Notes under the pieces: generated by a model
Told to the model about the DNA's origin: nothing
The model's input: the letters and a program-made list of their open reading frames with translations, nothing else
Database searches by the model: none
Position numbers and translations under genes: made by a program
Part shown: positions 34,971 to 42,767 of the stretch, one piece after another
How positions within the stretch are numbered: position 1 is the stretch's first letter
How the letters are laid out: every line of letters starts with the position of its first letter
From: Bacteriovoracaceae bacterium
Lineage (GTDB): Bacteria > Bdellovibrionota > Bacteriovoracia > Bacteriovoracales > Bacteriovoracaceae
Direction: 5' to 3'
Assembly (NCBI GenBank): GCA_023701435.1
Contig: JAMPXB010000005.1
Span: 124,001-188,000 of the forward strand
DNA length: 64,000 bases

Positions 34971-35723
34971 CTAGATTTTGTCAGAAAACTTGACAACAAC
35001 CTTTTTCGTATTTACCAGGTTAATACTCGTTGGGTAGCGTTTATTCTTTCCAACGTAGCCGACGATCTTCGTGAGCTTGTTTAATTTTTCATCCCACAAA
35101 TCAGTTCCCATAAATACGCTGGTGGCTTTTCCACCGAGAGCAAAGATTATTGTTAACTCGTTGTTTTTGCTGATAATGATTTCAGAAATTTGTTTTCTCA
35201 AATCAACTTCCATTTTTTTTATGAATTGGGCCAGCTCAATAGGGGCAGCTGCTTCAAGTTGCTCCATCGAAATTGCCAGCAAGGGAAGTGGATAATTTAT
35301 TCTCTTTTCCGCCCTCATAAGATTTTCATACTGGGGCTCATACATCTTGGCATTTTCCGCTAAAATGGCCGAGTAATGTTCTTCACCATTGGCCTTATAA
35401 ACTTGAACCTTAGCCAGTGGTTCTGGGCATTCCAATTGGATGCTGAGAGTTTTAATCACTGGATTGTAGGAAATGCGGTAATCAGAGAGAAAGTACTTCT
35501 CATCCAGTTTCTCATGAAGAATTTTTTCTTTTACGCTTTTTAAGGACTTCTCTTTTTCAAATTCTTTCATCAAGAGAAGAGTCAACATACCGGATGATTT
35601 CGAAGGGCATTCTCCAAAATATGTTCGATAGTTAATATTTTTCTGAGTAAAAGACTCAGGAACATTTGCCCAAGAGGCAAAGGATGGAAGGATCAAGAAA
35701 GATACTAAAATTATTCTCAACAT
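34971..35723 (-). CDS. Divergent FtsQ/DivIB-like division protein
   Basis: 250 residues at the ftsQ position between murB and ftsA. The second half follows the FtsQ beta domain: YPLPLLAI, a helical insert, LTIIFALGGKATSVFMG, DEKLNKLTKIVGYV and a final INLVNTKKVVVKF, as in the family ending (iDLR...vvV). A POTRA-like part may lie near residues 75-115. The N-terminus (MLRIILVSFLILPSFASWA) looks like a signal peptide with no cytoplasmic tail, unlike canonical FtsQ. Assignment rests on position plus this pattern. Confidence 0.6.
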   Translation of the reverse strand: MLRIILVSFLILPSFASWANVPESFTQKNINYRTYFGECPSKSSGMLTLLLMKEFEKEKSLKSVKEKILHEKLDEKYFLSDYRISYNPVIKTLSIQLECPEPLAKVQVYKANGEEHYSAILAENAKMYEPQYENLMRAEKRINYPLPLLAISMEQLEAAAPIELAQFIKKMEVDLRKQISEIIISKNNELTIIFALGGKATSVFMGTDLWDEKLNKLTKIVGYVGKNKRYPTSINLVNTKKVVVKFSDKI

Positions 35724-35726
35724 AGA

Positions 35727-36626
35727 TTAATGATAGGGGATTTTCACTTCCAATTCAAACTCAATTCCATAGAAGCAATCCATGTTAGATTTTATAATAC
35801 TCACCAGGGATTCAAATTGATCCCAATTTGAATTGCCGGTGTTCTCTATAAAATTGGCATGCTTTGGGCTTATACGGAGTCCACCGACTGTTAATCCCTT
35901 CAAACCCATGAGATCAATCAAACGACCCGCTTGTAATTCTTTATGGGGATTTTTAAAAACACAGCCACAGTTCTTAGTAGCAAGAGGCTGGGTTTTCTTT
36001 CGATATTCCAGATAGTCTTTTATCTTCTGAGAAATTGCCGGGTCGATTCCTAAATGGATGAGAGTAGCCCCGACAATGACGTCGCCAGGTTTTACAAAAT
36101 GATTATGCCGGTAGGTAAAGCTGTCAGCAGTCATCTTCTCTTCTCGAAGAACACCATCAACTCCCACAAGCGTGACTGATTTAATCAAGTTTCCAATTTC
36201 GCCCAGGTTGGTTCCGGCATTCATATAAATGGCGCCACCTAGAGAAGCCGGGATACCAGTGAAGACCTCCCAACCCTTAAGACCAAACTTCACTGCATGG
36301 GAAGTTAAGTAATTAAGACCCAGCGATGCCGGCAGATGATATTCCTCCCGCTCTACATCCAGATAAGAGAGATCAAAGGAAAAATCCAAATGAATGATTA
36401 ACTCTTCACAGATGGAGGGAAGAATTTGATTCGCTCCCCAGCCAACTACCAAATATTTTTTATGATGAGAATTTAACAGAGGCAATAATTGTTGAAGCGC
36501 CTTAATGTCAGTCACTTCAACCAGGTCACCACGAGAACTCAGTCTCATGGTGGTGTATTTCGTAAGATCGTAATCCTGGTAAAAAAGGCAGCCCGGGATC
36601 TTTTTAATCTGTTCTGCAATATTCAT
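35727..36626 (-). CDS. murB: UDP-N-acetylenolpyruvoylglucosamine reductase
   Basis: 299 residues, a type II MurB. The FAD loop reads VVGWGANQIL (usually GGGSN), followed by TGIPASLGGAIYMNAGTN, FTYRHNHF with the conserved Arg, GCVFKNP and FELEVKI with the catalytic Glu. The Ser normally found in GSVFKNP is a Cys here. It reduces UDP-GlcNAc-enolpyruvate to UDP-MurNAc. The start overlaps the murC stop by four bases. Confidence 0.92.
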   Translation of the reverse strand: MNIAEQIKKIPGCLFYQDYDLTKYTTMRLSSRGDLVEVTDIKALQQLLPLLNSHHKKYLVVGWGANQILPSICEELIIHLDFSFDLSYLDVEREEYHLPASLGLNYLTSHAVKFGLKGWEVFTGIPASLGGAIYMNAGTNLGEIGNLIKSVTLVGVDGVLREEKMTADSFTYRHNHFVKPGDVIVGATLIHLGIDPAISQKIKDYLEYRKKTQPLATKNCGCVFKNPHKELQAGRLIDLMGLKGLTVGGLRISPKHANFIENTGNSNWDQFESLVSIIKSNMDCFYGIEFELEVKIPYH

Positions 36627-37999
36627 AGCGATTTTACGAGTTCTTTAATTTTTTTAGAAATGGCTCCCGCACCCAAAGTGACAAAGACACAGGATGTGTC
36701 TTTCTTGGCCTGAAGAATGTCCTTCATGCCATCAAGTGACGGCAAGAGGCTTACGTTTTTTCCCTTCGCCTTCATTTCAATGACCATCGCTTCAGAAGTA
36801 ATCCCCGCTATCGGTTTCTCCGAAGCTGCATATATAGGAGTAATGTAAACTTCATCAGCGCCTTCAAAACATTCCTGGAATTCTTTCCAGAAGTTCTGAG
36901 TACGAGAGTAGCGATGAGGTTCAAAGACTACACATAAAGGACGGGGATCAACTCTTCGCAAGGTTGAAATAGTCGCCTTAACTTCGGTCGGGTGATGGCC
37001 GTAATCATCAATCACCACAAAGGATTTATTTTCATGTAGCTTTTCCAGACGTCTACCAACACCCTGAAAGCTTAACAGCCCTTTCTGGATGACTTCCCAA
37101 TCAAGGCCAGTTTCATGTGAGATAGAAATGGCAGCAAGAGTATTAGAAATATTATGGAGGCCCATGAGATGAGTTTTAAATCTGGAGACTTTCTCACCTC
37201 GATAGTAGAGATCAAACTCGCTTCCCGAGGCAGACAATTCAACTTTCTTGGCAACATAATCAGCCGCATCCTTGTCGACTTCAATTCCATACCAGGTAAC
37301 AGGTCGTTTAACTTGTGACTTAATTGACACTGATGACGGATCATCAGCATTAAGTGCAACTCTTCCGTAAAAAGGCAGTCTATTAACAAATTCAACAAAG
37401 GCATCAACGATCTTATCTTTGCTGCCATAATGATCAAGGTGATCATTATCAATGTTGGTCACGGCTGCCATGATGGGATTAAGTAGGAGAAATGAGCCAT
37501 CAGATTCATCTGCTTCCGCAATCAAATACTGACCATCACCCTTTTTAGCATTGCCGCCAAGGTTTCTGACAATACCGCCGATAATATGAGTCGCATCCAG
37601 CTTAGCTTCCTGAAAGATTGTCGCAATCAAGCTGGTGGTAGTCGTTTTTCCATGGGAACCGGCAACAGCTATCCCGAATTTTAAGCGCATTAATTCGGCC
37701 AGCATCTCTGCTCGCCTGATCATGGGAATCTCAAGTTCCTGTGCACGAATGAATTCCGGATTCAAGGGATCAATCGCCGAACTGTAAACAATCAGGGTCG
37801 AACCTTCCACATTGGAGGCTTGATGCCCGATAAATATCTGAGCACCTTTTTTTTGCAGATTTTCAGTAACGGGAGAAGCATTCAAATCAGAACCAGAGAC
37901 CTGATAGCCTAAATCCAACAGGACCTCGGCAATGCCGCTCATACCTATTCCACCAATGCCAATGAAATGTAATTTTGTAGTCTTAAGCCATCCCAACAT
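36623..37999 (-). CDS. murC: UDP-N-acetylmuramate-L-alanine ligase
   Basis: 458 residues. The N-terminal Rossmann GIGGIGMSGIAEVL, the P-loop GSHGKTTTTSLI near residue 117, TNIDNDHLDHYG, and the C-terminal DDYGHHPTEVKAT and EPHRYSRTQNF are all canonical. It adds L-Ala to UDP-MurNAc. It overlaps murG by 17 bases and murB by four. Confidence 0.97.
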   Translation of the reverse strand: MLGWLKTTKLHFIGIGGIGMSGIAEVLLDLGYQVSGSDLNASPVTENLQKKGAQIFIGHQASNVEGSTLIVYSSAIDPLNPEFIRAQELEIPMIRRAEMLAELMRLKFGIAVAGSHGKTTTTSLIATIFQEAKLDATHIIGGIVRNLGGNAKKGDGQYLIAEADESDGSFLLLNPIMAAVTNIDNDHLDHYGSKDKIVDAFVEFVNRLPFYGRVALNADDPSSVSIKSQVKRPVTWYGIEVDKDAADYVAKKVELSASGSEFDLYYRGEKVSRFKTHLMGLHNISNTLAAISISHETGLDWEVIQKGLLSFQGVGRRLEKLHENKSFVVIDDYGHHPTEVKATISTLRRVDPRPLCVVFEPHRYSRTQNFWKEFQECFEGADEVYITPIYAASEKPIAGITSEAMVIEMKAKGKNVSLLPSLDGMKDILQAKKDTSCVFVTLGAGAISKKIKELVKSL

Positions 38000-39038
38000 G
38001 TGTTTTTATCTCTCTCAAAATATCATCACAGGTATGATTACCGGCAGATGCATTTTGCGTGTAATTTAACTCTTGGCGGAAAGCCTTGACCAGAAATTCC
38101 TGGGTCCTTTTTAAGCTTTCCTCGTGACTTAGTTTAGGCTCTACAATCTCAACTGTAAAATCAGCTTCGGCCTTAAATATTTGAGCATTATAGACCTGGT
38201 GATTATCAGTCGCTGCGGGATAAGGAAAAATCAGCACCGGCTTACGAATAATCGCCAATTCCGAAACAGTACTGGCGCCTGATCGAGCAATGATCACATC
38301 ACACCATTCATACTCTTTTTGCATGTCATCGATGTATTCCATCGGCACATAGTTAACCGATGTTTGTATTTCCGGAACCTTTTGATTTCCACCCAACTGA
38401 TGATGAATGGTCAGTGCGGGAACTTTAGGATCTTTAAGGACATCAAAAATTACCTGATTAATCTGAGAGGCTCCCAAGCTTCCACCAAATACCAACACCT
38501 TTAATTCGCCATCAAAACTTTTTGCAGGTACTGGCTGGATTGATTTCCGGGTGGGATTTCCCACCACTCTGACTTTCTTGGCCAGACTCTTGGACAGCCC
38601 TCGGGTTTCAGTAAAATGAACGAATATACGGGATGAAATCCAGCCCAGAATCCGATTAGTCAGTCCCATCACGGCGTTTTGTTCAATAATAAAGACCGGT
38701 ATTAAGAGTAAGTATCCCGCCAGTAAAGTCGGCCCGCAAACATAGCCCCCGGCCCCTACGATAAAGTTCGGTCGCTCTTTTATAAAGGCTATAAAGATGG
38801 ATAAAAAACTCATCAAGTTCAAAAGAACATTGCTGATGAATTGCAGGGGATTTTTAGTCCGCAGGGGTTTTGAATCCAGATGACGGACTTTCTGATTTTT
38901 AAAAAGTTTGTAATCTAAAGGACGTTTACCTGTCAGATAGTGAATATCCCATCCTTCCTGAGCAAAAGCTTCTCCAACTGCTAAGGCCGCATTGATATGC
39001 CCACCGGTTCCTCCGGCTACCAAGATTGCACGTTTCAT
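37983..39038 (-). CDS. murG: Lipid II synthase (GlcNAc transferase) MurG
   Basis: 351 residues, GT28 family. N-terminal VAGGTGGHINAALAVGEAF, FIVGAGGYVCGPTLLAGYL, IEQNAVMGLTNR, VFGGSLGASQINQ and C-terminal CDVIIARSGASTVSELAI are all present. It is a peripheral inner-membrane enzyme that adds GlcNAc to lipid I. It shares one base with ftsW. Confidence 0.97.
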   Translation of the reverse strand: MKRAILVAGGTGGHINAALAVGEAFAQEGWDIHYLTGKRPLDYKLFKNQKVRHLDSKPLRTKNPLQFISNVLLNLMSFLSIFIAFIKERPNFIVGAGGYVCGPTLLAGYLLLIPVFIIEQNAVMGLTNRILGWISSRIFVHFTETRGLSKSLAKKVRVVGNPTRKSIQPVPAKSFDGELKVLVFGGSLGASQINQVIFDVLKDPKVPALTIHHQLGGNQKVPEIQTSVNYVPMEYIDDMQKEYEWCDVIIARSGASTVSELAIIRKPVLIFPYPAATDNHQVYNAQIFKAEADFTVEIVEPKLSHEESLKRTQEFLVKAFRQELNYTQNASAGNHTCDDILREIKTHVGMA

Positions 39039-40201
39039 TAATTAAACACACTTTTAAGAGCTGCTACTGGTGACTGCTTGCCCTTGCTTTTTACTTCTTT
39101 AGCGTCACCAGGTTGAATACGTATGCAAGCAAAGACCAGTCCTAGTGCCGCCAGATTGGCCACCATGGATGATCCCCCATAACTAATGAAAGGCAGGTTT
39201 AAACCCTTGGTTGGCAGAACCCCCAACACCACTCCCATATTCATGAAAGCTTGAAAACCAATTGAGAAAATAATGGTGGCCACCATAATGCTGCCCACTC
39301 GCGACTTAAGAGATATGGCCATCTTAAAACCGATGAAAATAAAACTAACAAACATCACAGCGGTGACGAACACTCCTATGAAACCCAATTCTTCACCGAC
39401 CACGGAAAAAATGAAATCGTTATAAGCTTCCGGCAAATAGAATAACTTTTCATTACTATTTCCCAAACCCTGTCCAAAGAATGAGCCATTGGCGAAGGCT
39501 AAAAAAGATTGAATCACCTGAAAACCACTGCCACGAGGATCCTTCCAAGGATCAAGGAAAGTGAGCAGTCGTTTCACTCGATAAGGAGCGGAAATCAGGA
39601 TTCCAAAAGCACCAATCATTCCCATAACTAACACTGAGTAAAAATACTTTCGCGGAAATGAACTCAAAAAGGCAATGAAGCCAATAATAAGGGAGGCAAT
39701 AAAGAAAGTTCCGAAATCGGGCTGAAGAACAAAAACCGCTAAGGGATACACAAGACCAGAAAGGTATACCAACCGCTGCTTGGGAGTGTAATGGTTGAAA
39801 TTTTCAAAATAGCGGATAGCTGCCAACATCAAAGTATATTTTAAAAACTCCCCTGGCTGCAGATTCATAAAGCCCAGATTTAACCAGCGCTTGGAACCTT
39901 TGATCACAACACTTAATCCAGGAACCAGGGTGAGTGTTAACAAAAGCCCGAAGAAGGCATTTACTTTGTAAGCATGCTTATAAAGATAGAGGATTTTAAA
40001 CTTGGAGAAAATCAAAGCGATGGTTAATCCGAGAGCGATGAACACTAACTGTTTGATCAAAAAGAAATAGCTACTTCCCATGTTTTCAGTGGCGTACATG
40101 TAGCTGGCGGAAAACACCATGATGACGCCAAATAGTATTAAAAAGAAGACATTAATCAGGAAGTAATTAGTTAACTTTTCTAGTCTGTTATTTTCATTCA
40201 T
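39038..40201 (-). CDS. ftsW: SEDS glycosyltransferase FtsW
   Basis: 387 residues with about ten membrane helices. Family blocks are VVIKGSKRWLNLGFMNLQPGEFLKY, LQPDFGTFFI, GFQVIQSFLAFANGSFFGQGLGNS, EAYNDFIFSVVGEELGFIG and NLPFISYGGSS near the end. It polymerises septal glycan with FtsI. Two hairpins fill the gap before its ATG, and no good ribosome site is exposed (only GGTG inside a stem). Confidence 0.96.
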   Translation of the reverse strand: MNENNRLEKLTNYFLINVFFLILFGVIMVFSASYMYATENMGSSYFFLIKQLVFIALGLTIALIFSKFKILYLYKHAYKVNAFFGLLLTLTLVPGLSVVIKGSKRWLNLGFMNLQPGEFLKYTLMLAAIRYFENFNHYTPKQRLVYLSGLVYPLAVFVLQPDFGTFFIASLIIGFIAFLSSFPRKYFYSVLVMGMIGAFGILISAPYRVKRLLTFLDPWKDPRGSGFQVIQSFLAFANGSFFGQGLGNSNEKLFYLPEAYNDFIFSVVGEELGFIGVFVTAVMFVSFIFIGFKMAISLKSRVGSIMVATIIFSIGFQAFMNMGVVLGVLPTKGLNLPFISYGGSSMVANLAALGLVFACIRIQPGDAKEVKSKGKQSPVAALKSVFN

Positions 40202-40203
40202 GA

Positions 40204-40258
40204 GTTACACCGGAAGAAGGGTTTCTTCCAGTGTAACGTATGCTCCCTAAACGGAGCA
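40204..40258 (-). promoter_or_regulatory. Tandem hairpins between murD and ftsW
   Basis: In transcription order, TGCTCC/GGAGCA with a six-base loop (40241-40258) is followed by a long stem GTTACAC-x-GGAAGAA/TTCTTCC-x-GTGTAAC with a four-base loop (40204-40237, 14 of 15 pairs). The second stem ends two bases before the ftsW ATG and contains its only purine-rich stretch. There is no T-run, so it is more likely a translational control or processing element than a terminator. Confidence 0.6.
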
Positions 40259-40266
40259 ATAATGAT

Positions 40267-41649
40267 TTAGAGTTGGAAGATGAGTTTCTTGTAGTAGTTA
40301 CCTTTTTCTTCAAAATCACGGAACACATCAGTGCTCTCGTTACCCGGACAAAGGAGAATCGTATCTCCAGTACGGGATTTTTGATAGGCCAACAGAACAG
40401 ATTCATCAAATGAACCTACCAGATAAGTTTGAGTCACATCTCCAAGAATACGGTTCATACTCTCTTTAACTTCCCCAACCAGTACTAGAACGCGCACTTT
40501 CTCATGAATAATATTGGCGTACTTATCAAAAGGAATACCTTCAATTTCTTTACCACCGGCAATTAAAATGACGGGATCTTTGAAAGCTTCCAATGAAACT
40601 TTAAGTTCATCCATGGTCTCAGACTTTGAGTCGTTATAAAAACGGACACCGTTCTTTTCAACCACGAACTCCAGGCGGTGAGGGATACCAGGGAATTTCT
40701 CAATACAGTGTTGGATAGCGTGATCAGAAACTTTAAGCGCTTTACAAGCAGTAATTGAAGCCATCAAGTTTTCACGGTTATTTACACCCACAATTCTCAT
40801 ATCTGTAACTTTGAACTCAGAATGAAAATGAATATTGGAATGAATACGTTTGTCATGGAAATGGGTCCCTTGAATTTCAGAGATCACACCCATGGTTACA
40901 AATGACTTTCTTGAATACCAGAAAGTCTGTGCTTTAGAACTTCTAAGAACAGAGTTAGAAGCCAGTTTATCAAAATTAACAACCAGATAGTCCTCAGGAC
41001 CCAAATTACGGGCGACCTTCAAGGCGGTATCCAGATACTCCGCAGATGTTTTGAAACGACCCAATAAGTTCTTCTCTTCCAGGTTTGGATAGACGGCCAG
41101 CAACGGCTTGAAATTATCTACCGTTTGAAGCTGTTGAGGAGAAACCTCGATTACGCAGTAATCAATTTCTTCATTATTTGGAAGAGAAAGAAAGTTAATG
41201 AATGGCTCTTCTGATGTGCCACCGATGAAAACATTCTTCTTATCAATTTTAAGGGTATAGCCGATCATGTGAGCGGTAATAGTGCGACCATGGCTGCCAC
41301 ATACAGCAACAATGGGCTTAGTACAATTTTCATAAGCAAAGGCAAAGTCTGAATAAACAGCACGACCGTGCTCTCTGGCCACCTTCAACTGAGGAAGATT
41401 AGGATCAACAGAGGAAGAATAAACAATGATGTCGGCTTCAATGAAGTCTTCATCCTTGTGCTCTCCGAGAGTCATCGTCGGAGTTGGGTTGATCTTCTTC
41501 AATCTCTTCACTTGTTTATTCAAGTCAAAGATCGGCTTAATATCTGTTACTTTGATATCACAGCCCCATTGAGTGAAGAGGTTAACCAAAGCAAAACCAG
41601 TTTTACCGAGGCCAACAACCAGGACTTTCTTCCCTTTATATTTTTCCAT
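40267..41649 (-). CDS. murD: MurD-type ligase with degenerate catalytic motifs
   Basis: 460 residues in the murD slot between mraY and ftsW. The overall fold is MurD: an initial VLVVGLGKTGFALVN, HRLEFVVEKNGVRFYNDSKS, ILIAGGKEIEG and DVFRDFEEKGNYY. The central ATPase deviates strongly. The P-loop is CGSHGRTIT with Arg122 (codon CGC at 41286-41284) for the essential Lys, EVSPQQL replaces ESSFQL, and PNLEEKNLLGRF replaces NxxxDHLDRH. The carbamylated-Lys position reads Ala near 209, and CPGNESTDVF replaces SPACASFDMF. It may be inactive or repurposed, with the working MurD elsewhere. Confidence 0.8.
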   Translation of the reverse strand: MEKYKGKKVLVVGLGKTGFALVNLFTQWGCDIKVTDIKPIFDLNKQVKRLKKINPTPTMTLGEHKDEDFIEADIIVYSSSVDPNLPQLKVAREHGRAVYSDFAFAYENCTKPIVAVCGSHGRTITAHMIGYTLKIDKKNVFIGGTSEEPFINFLSLPNNEEIDYCVIEVSPQQLQTVDNFKPLLAVYPNLEEKNLLGRFKTSAEYLDTALKVARNLGPEDYLVVNFDKLASNSVLRSSKAQTFWYSRKSFVTMGVISEIQGTHFHDKRIHSNIHFHSEFKVTDMRIVGVNNRENLMASITACKALKVSDHAIQHCIEKFPGIPHRLEFVVEKNGVRFYNDSKSETMDELKVSLEAFKDPVILIAGGKEIEGIPFDKYANIIHEKVRVLVLVGEVKESMNRILGDVTQTYLVGSFDESVLLAYQKSRTGDTILLCPGNESTDVFRDFEEKGNYYKKLIFQL

Positions 41650-41665
41650 AAAAACTCCTTAAGAA

Positions 41666-42742
41666 TTATCTAAGTTTAAGAGTCGCAAGAGCAAGAATCG
41701 CAAAAACCAGACTTATGATCCAGAATCTGACGATTACTTTCGTTTCAGGCCAGCCCATCAACTCAAAATGATGATGAATAGGAGCCATTTTAAAAATTCT
41801 CTTTCCTCTGGTTTTAAAAGAAGCAACCTGCAGGATTACTGAAACAGCTTCAATAACAAAAATCCCCCCGATAAGAACAAAGAGGAATTCATTTTTAGTT
41901 AAAACAGCAATTGTACCAAGGCATCCGCCCAAAGAAAGAGATCCAACATCACCCATGAAAATTTCAGCAGGGTAAGCATTATACCACAAGAAGCCCACGC
42001 CAGCGCCAATAATGGCTGAAACCAAAACCAGTAACTCACCAACATCAGGCACATGAGGAATCAACAAATAATTAGCTAACTCAGAGTGACCGGCCAGATA
42101 GGCCAAGAAACCCAGGGTAGCAGCTGAGATAATTGTAGGGCCAATCGCCAAACCATCCAAACCGTCAGTCAAATTTAGTGCATTAGAAGAACCGACGATG
42201 ACAAAAGCCGCAAATGGCACATAGAACCAGCCGATATCCAACACGGGATCTTTAACAAATGGGATATAAATTTGTGAATCTGTAATTCCCCAACGAATCA
42301 TTACGTAGCTTGCCACTAATGCTGTAGAGAACTGCCACACCAGCTTTTGTCTGGCACTGACACCTTTGGTATTTTTCTTCAGGACCTTTAAATAATCATC
42401 CAATCCGCCCAGGAAGAAATAGGAGATAGTCACAAACAAGGCGATGAGAAACGGAAATGAAACAAAGTTACCGCAAATAGCACAGGCGAATACGGCGCTA
42501 CCCAAAATAAAAACCCCACCAAAGGTAGGAGTTCCTTTTTTCTTCTTATGACTTTCGGGCCCTTCTTCACGTATGGTCTGGCCAAATTGTCTTAACTTCA
42601 TCAGAGCTATAAAGCGCTTGCCCCAAATAATGGAAACCAAGGTCGCTATTATGAACGCCAAAAATGAGCGAAAAGTAATATATTTGAAGACATTGAAAAG
42701 CTGAAAGTCCTGACTTAGCGGGTAAAGCCAATGATAGAGCAT
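41666..42742 (-). CDS. mraY: Phospho-MurNAc-pentapeptide transferase
   Basis: 358 residues with ten membrane helices. Catalytic blocks are GGLDDYLKVLKKNTKGVSARQK, NALNLTDGLDGLAIGP and EIFMGDVGSLSLGG, then IHHHFELMGWPETK. It makes lipid I at the inner membrane. Its ribosome site (AAAGGGA) lies inside an inverted repeat that fills the murF-mraY gap. Confidence 0.97.
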   Translation of the reverse strand: MLYHWLYPLSQDFQLFNVFKYITFRSFLAFIIATLVSIIWGKRFIALMKLRQFGQTIREEGPESHKKKKGTPTFGGVFILGSAVFACAICGNFVSFPFLIALFVTISYFFLGGLDDYLKVLKKNTKGVSARQKLVWQFSTALVASYVMIRWGITDSQIYIPFVKDPVLDIGWFYVPFAAFVIVGSSNALNLTDGLDGLAIGPTIISAATLGFLAYLAGHSELANYLLIPHVPDVGELLVLVSAIIGAGVGFLWYNAYPAEIFMGDVGSLSLGGCLGTIAVLTKNEFLFVLIGGIFVIEAVSVILQVASFKTRGKRIFKMAPIHHHFELMGWPETKVIVRFWIISLVFAILALATLKLR

Positions 42743-42767
42743 GTTTATCCCTTTAAAAAAGATAAAC
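42743..42767 (-). promoter_or_regulatory. Inverted repeat filling the murF-mraY gap
   Basis: GTTTATC and GATAAAC pair perfectly across an 11-base spacer and exactly fill the 25 bases between the murF stop and the mraY ATG. The mraY ribosome site AAAGGGA spans loop and right arm. Confidence 0.45.

Noticed and set aside
41650-41665. Hairpin before murD
   Set aside because: Only the six-base CTTAAG core is palindromic; too weak to call.
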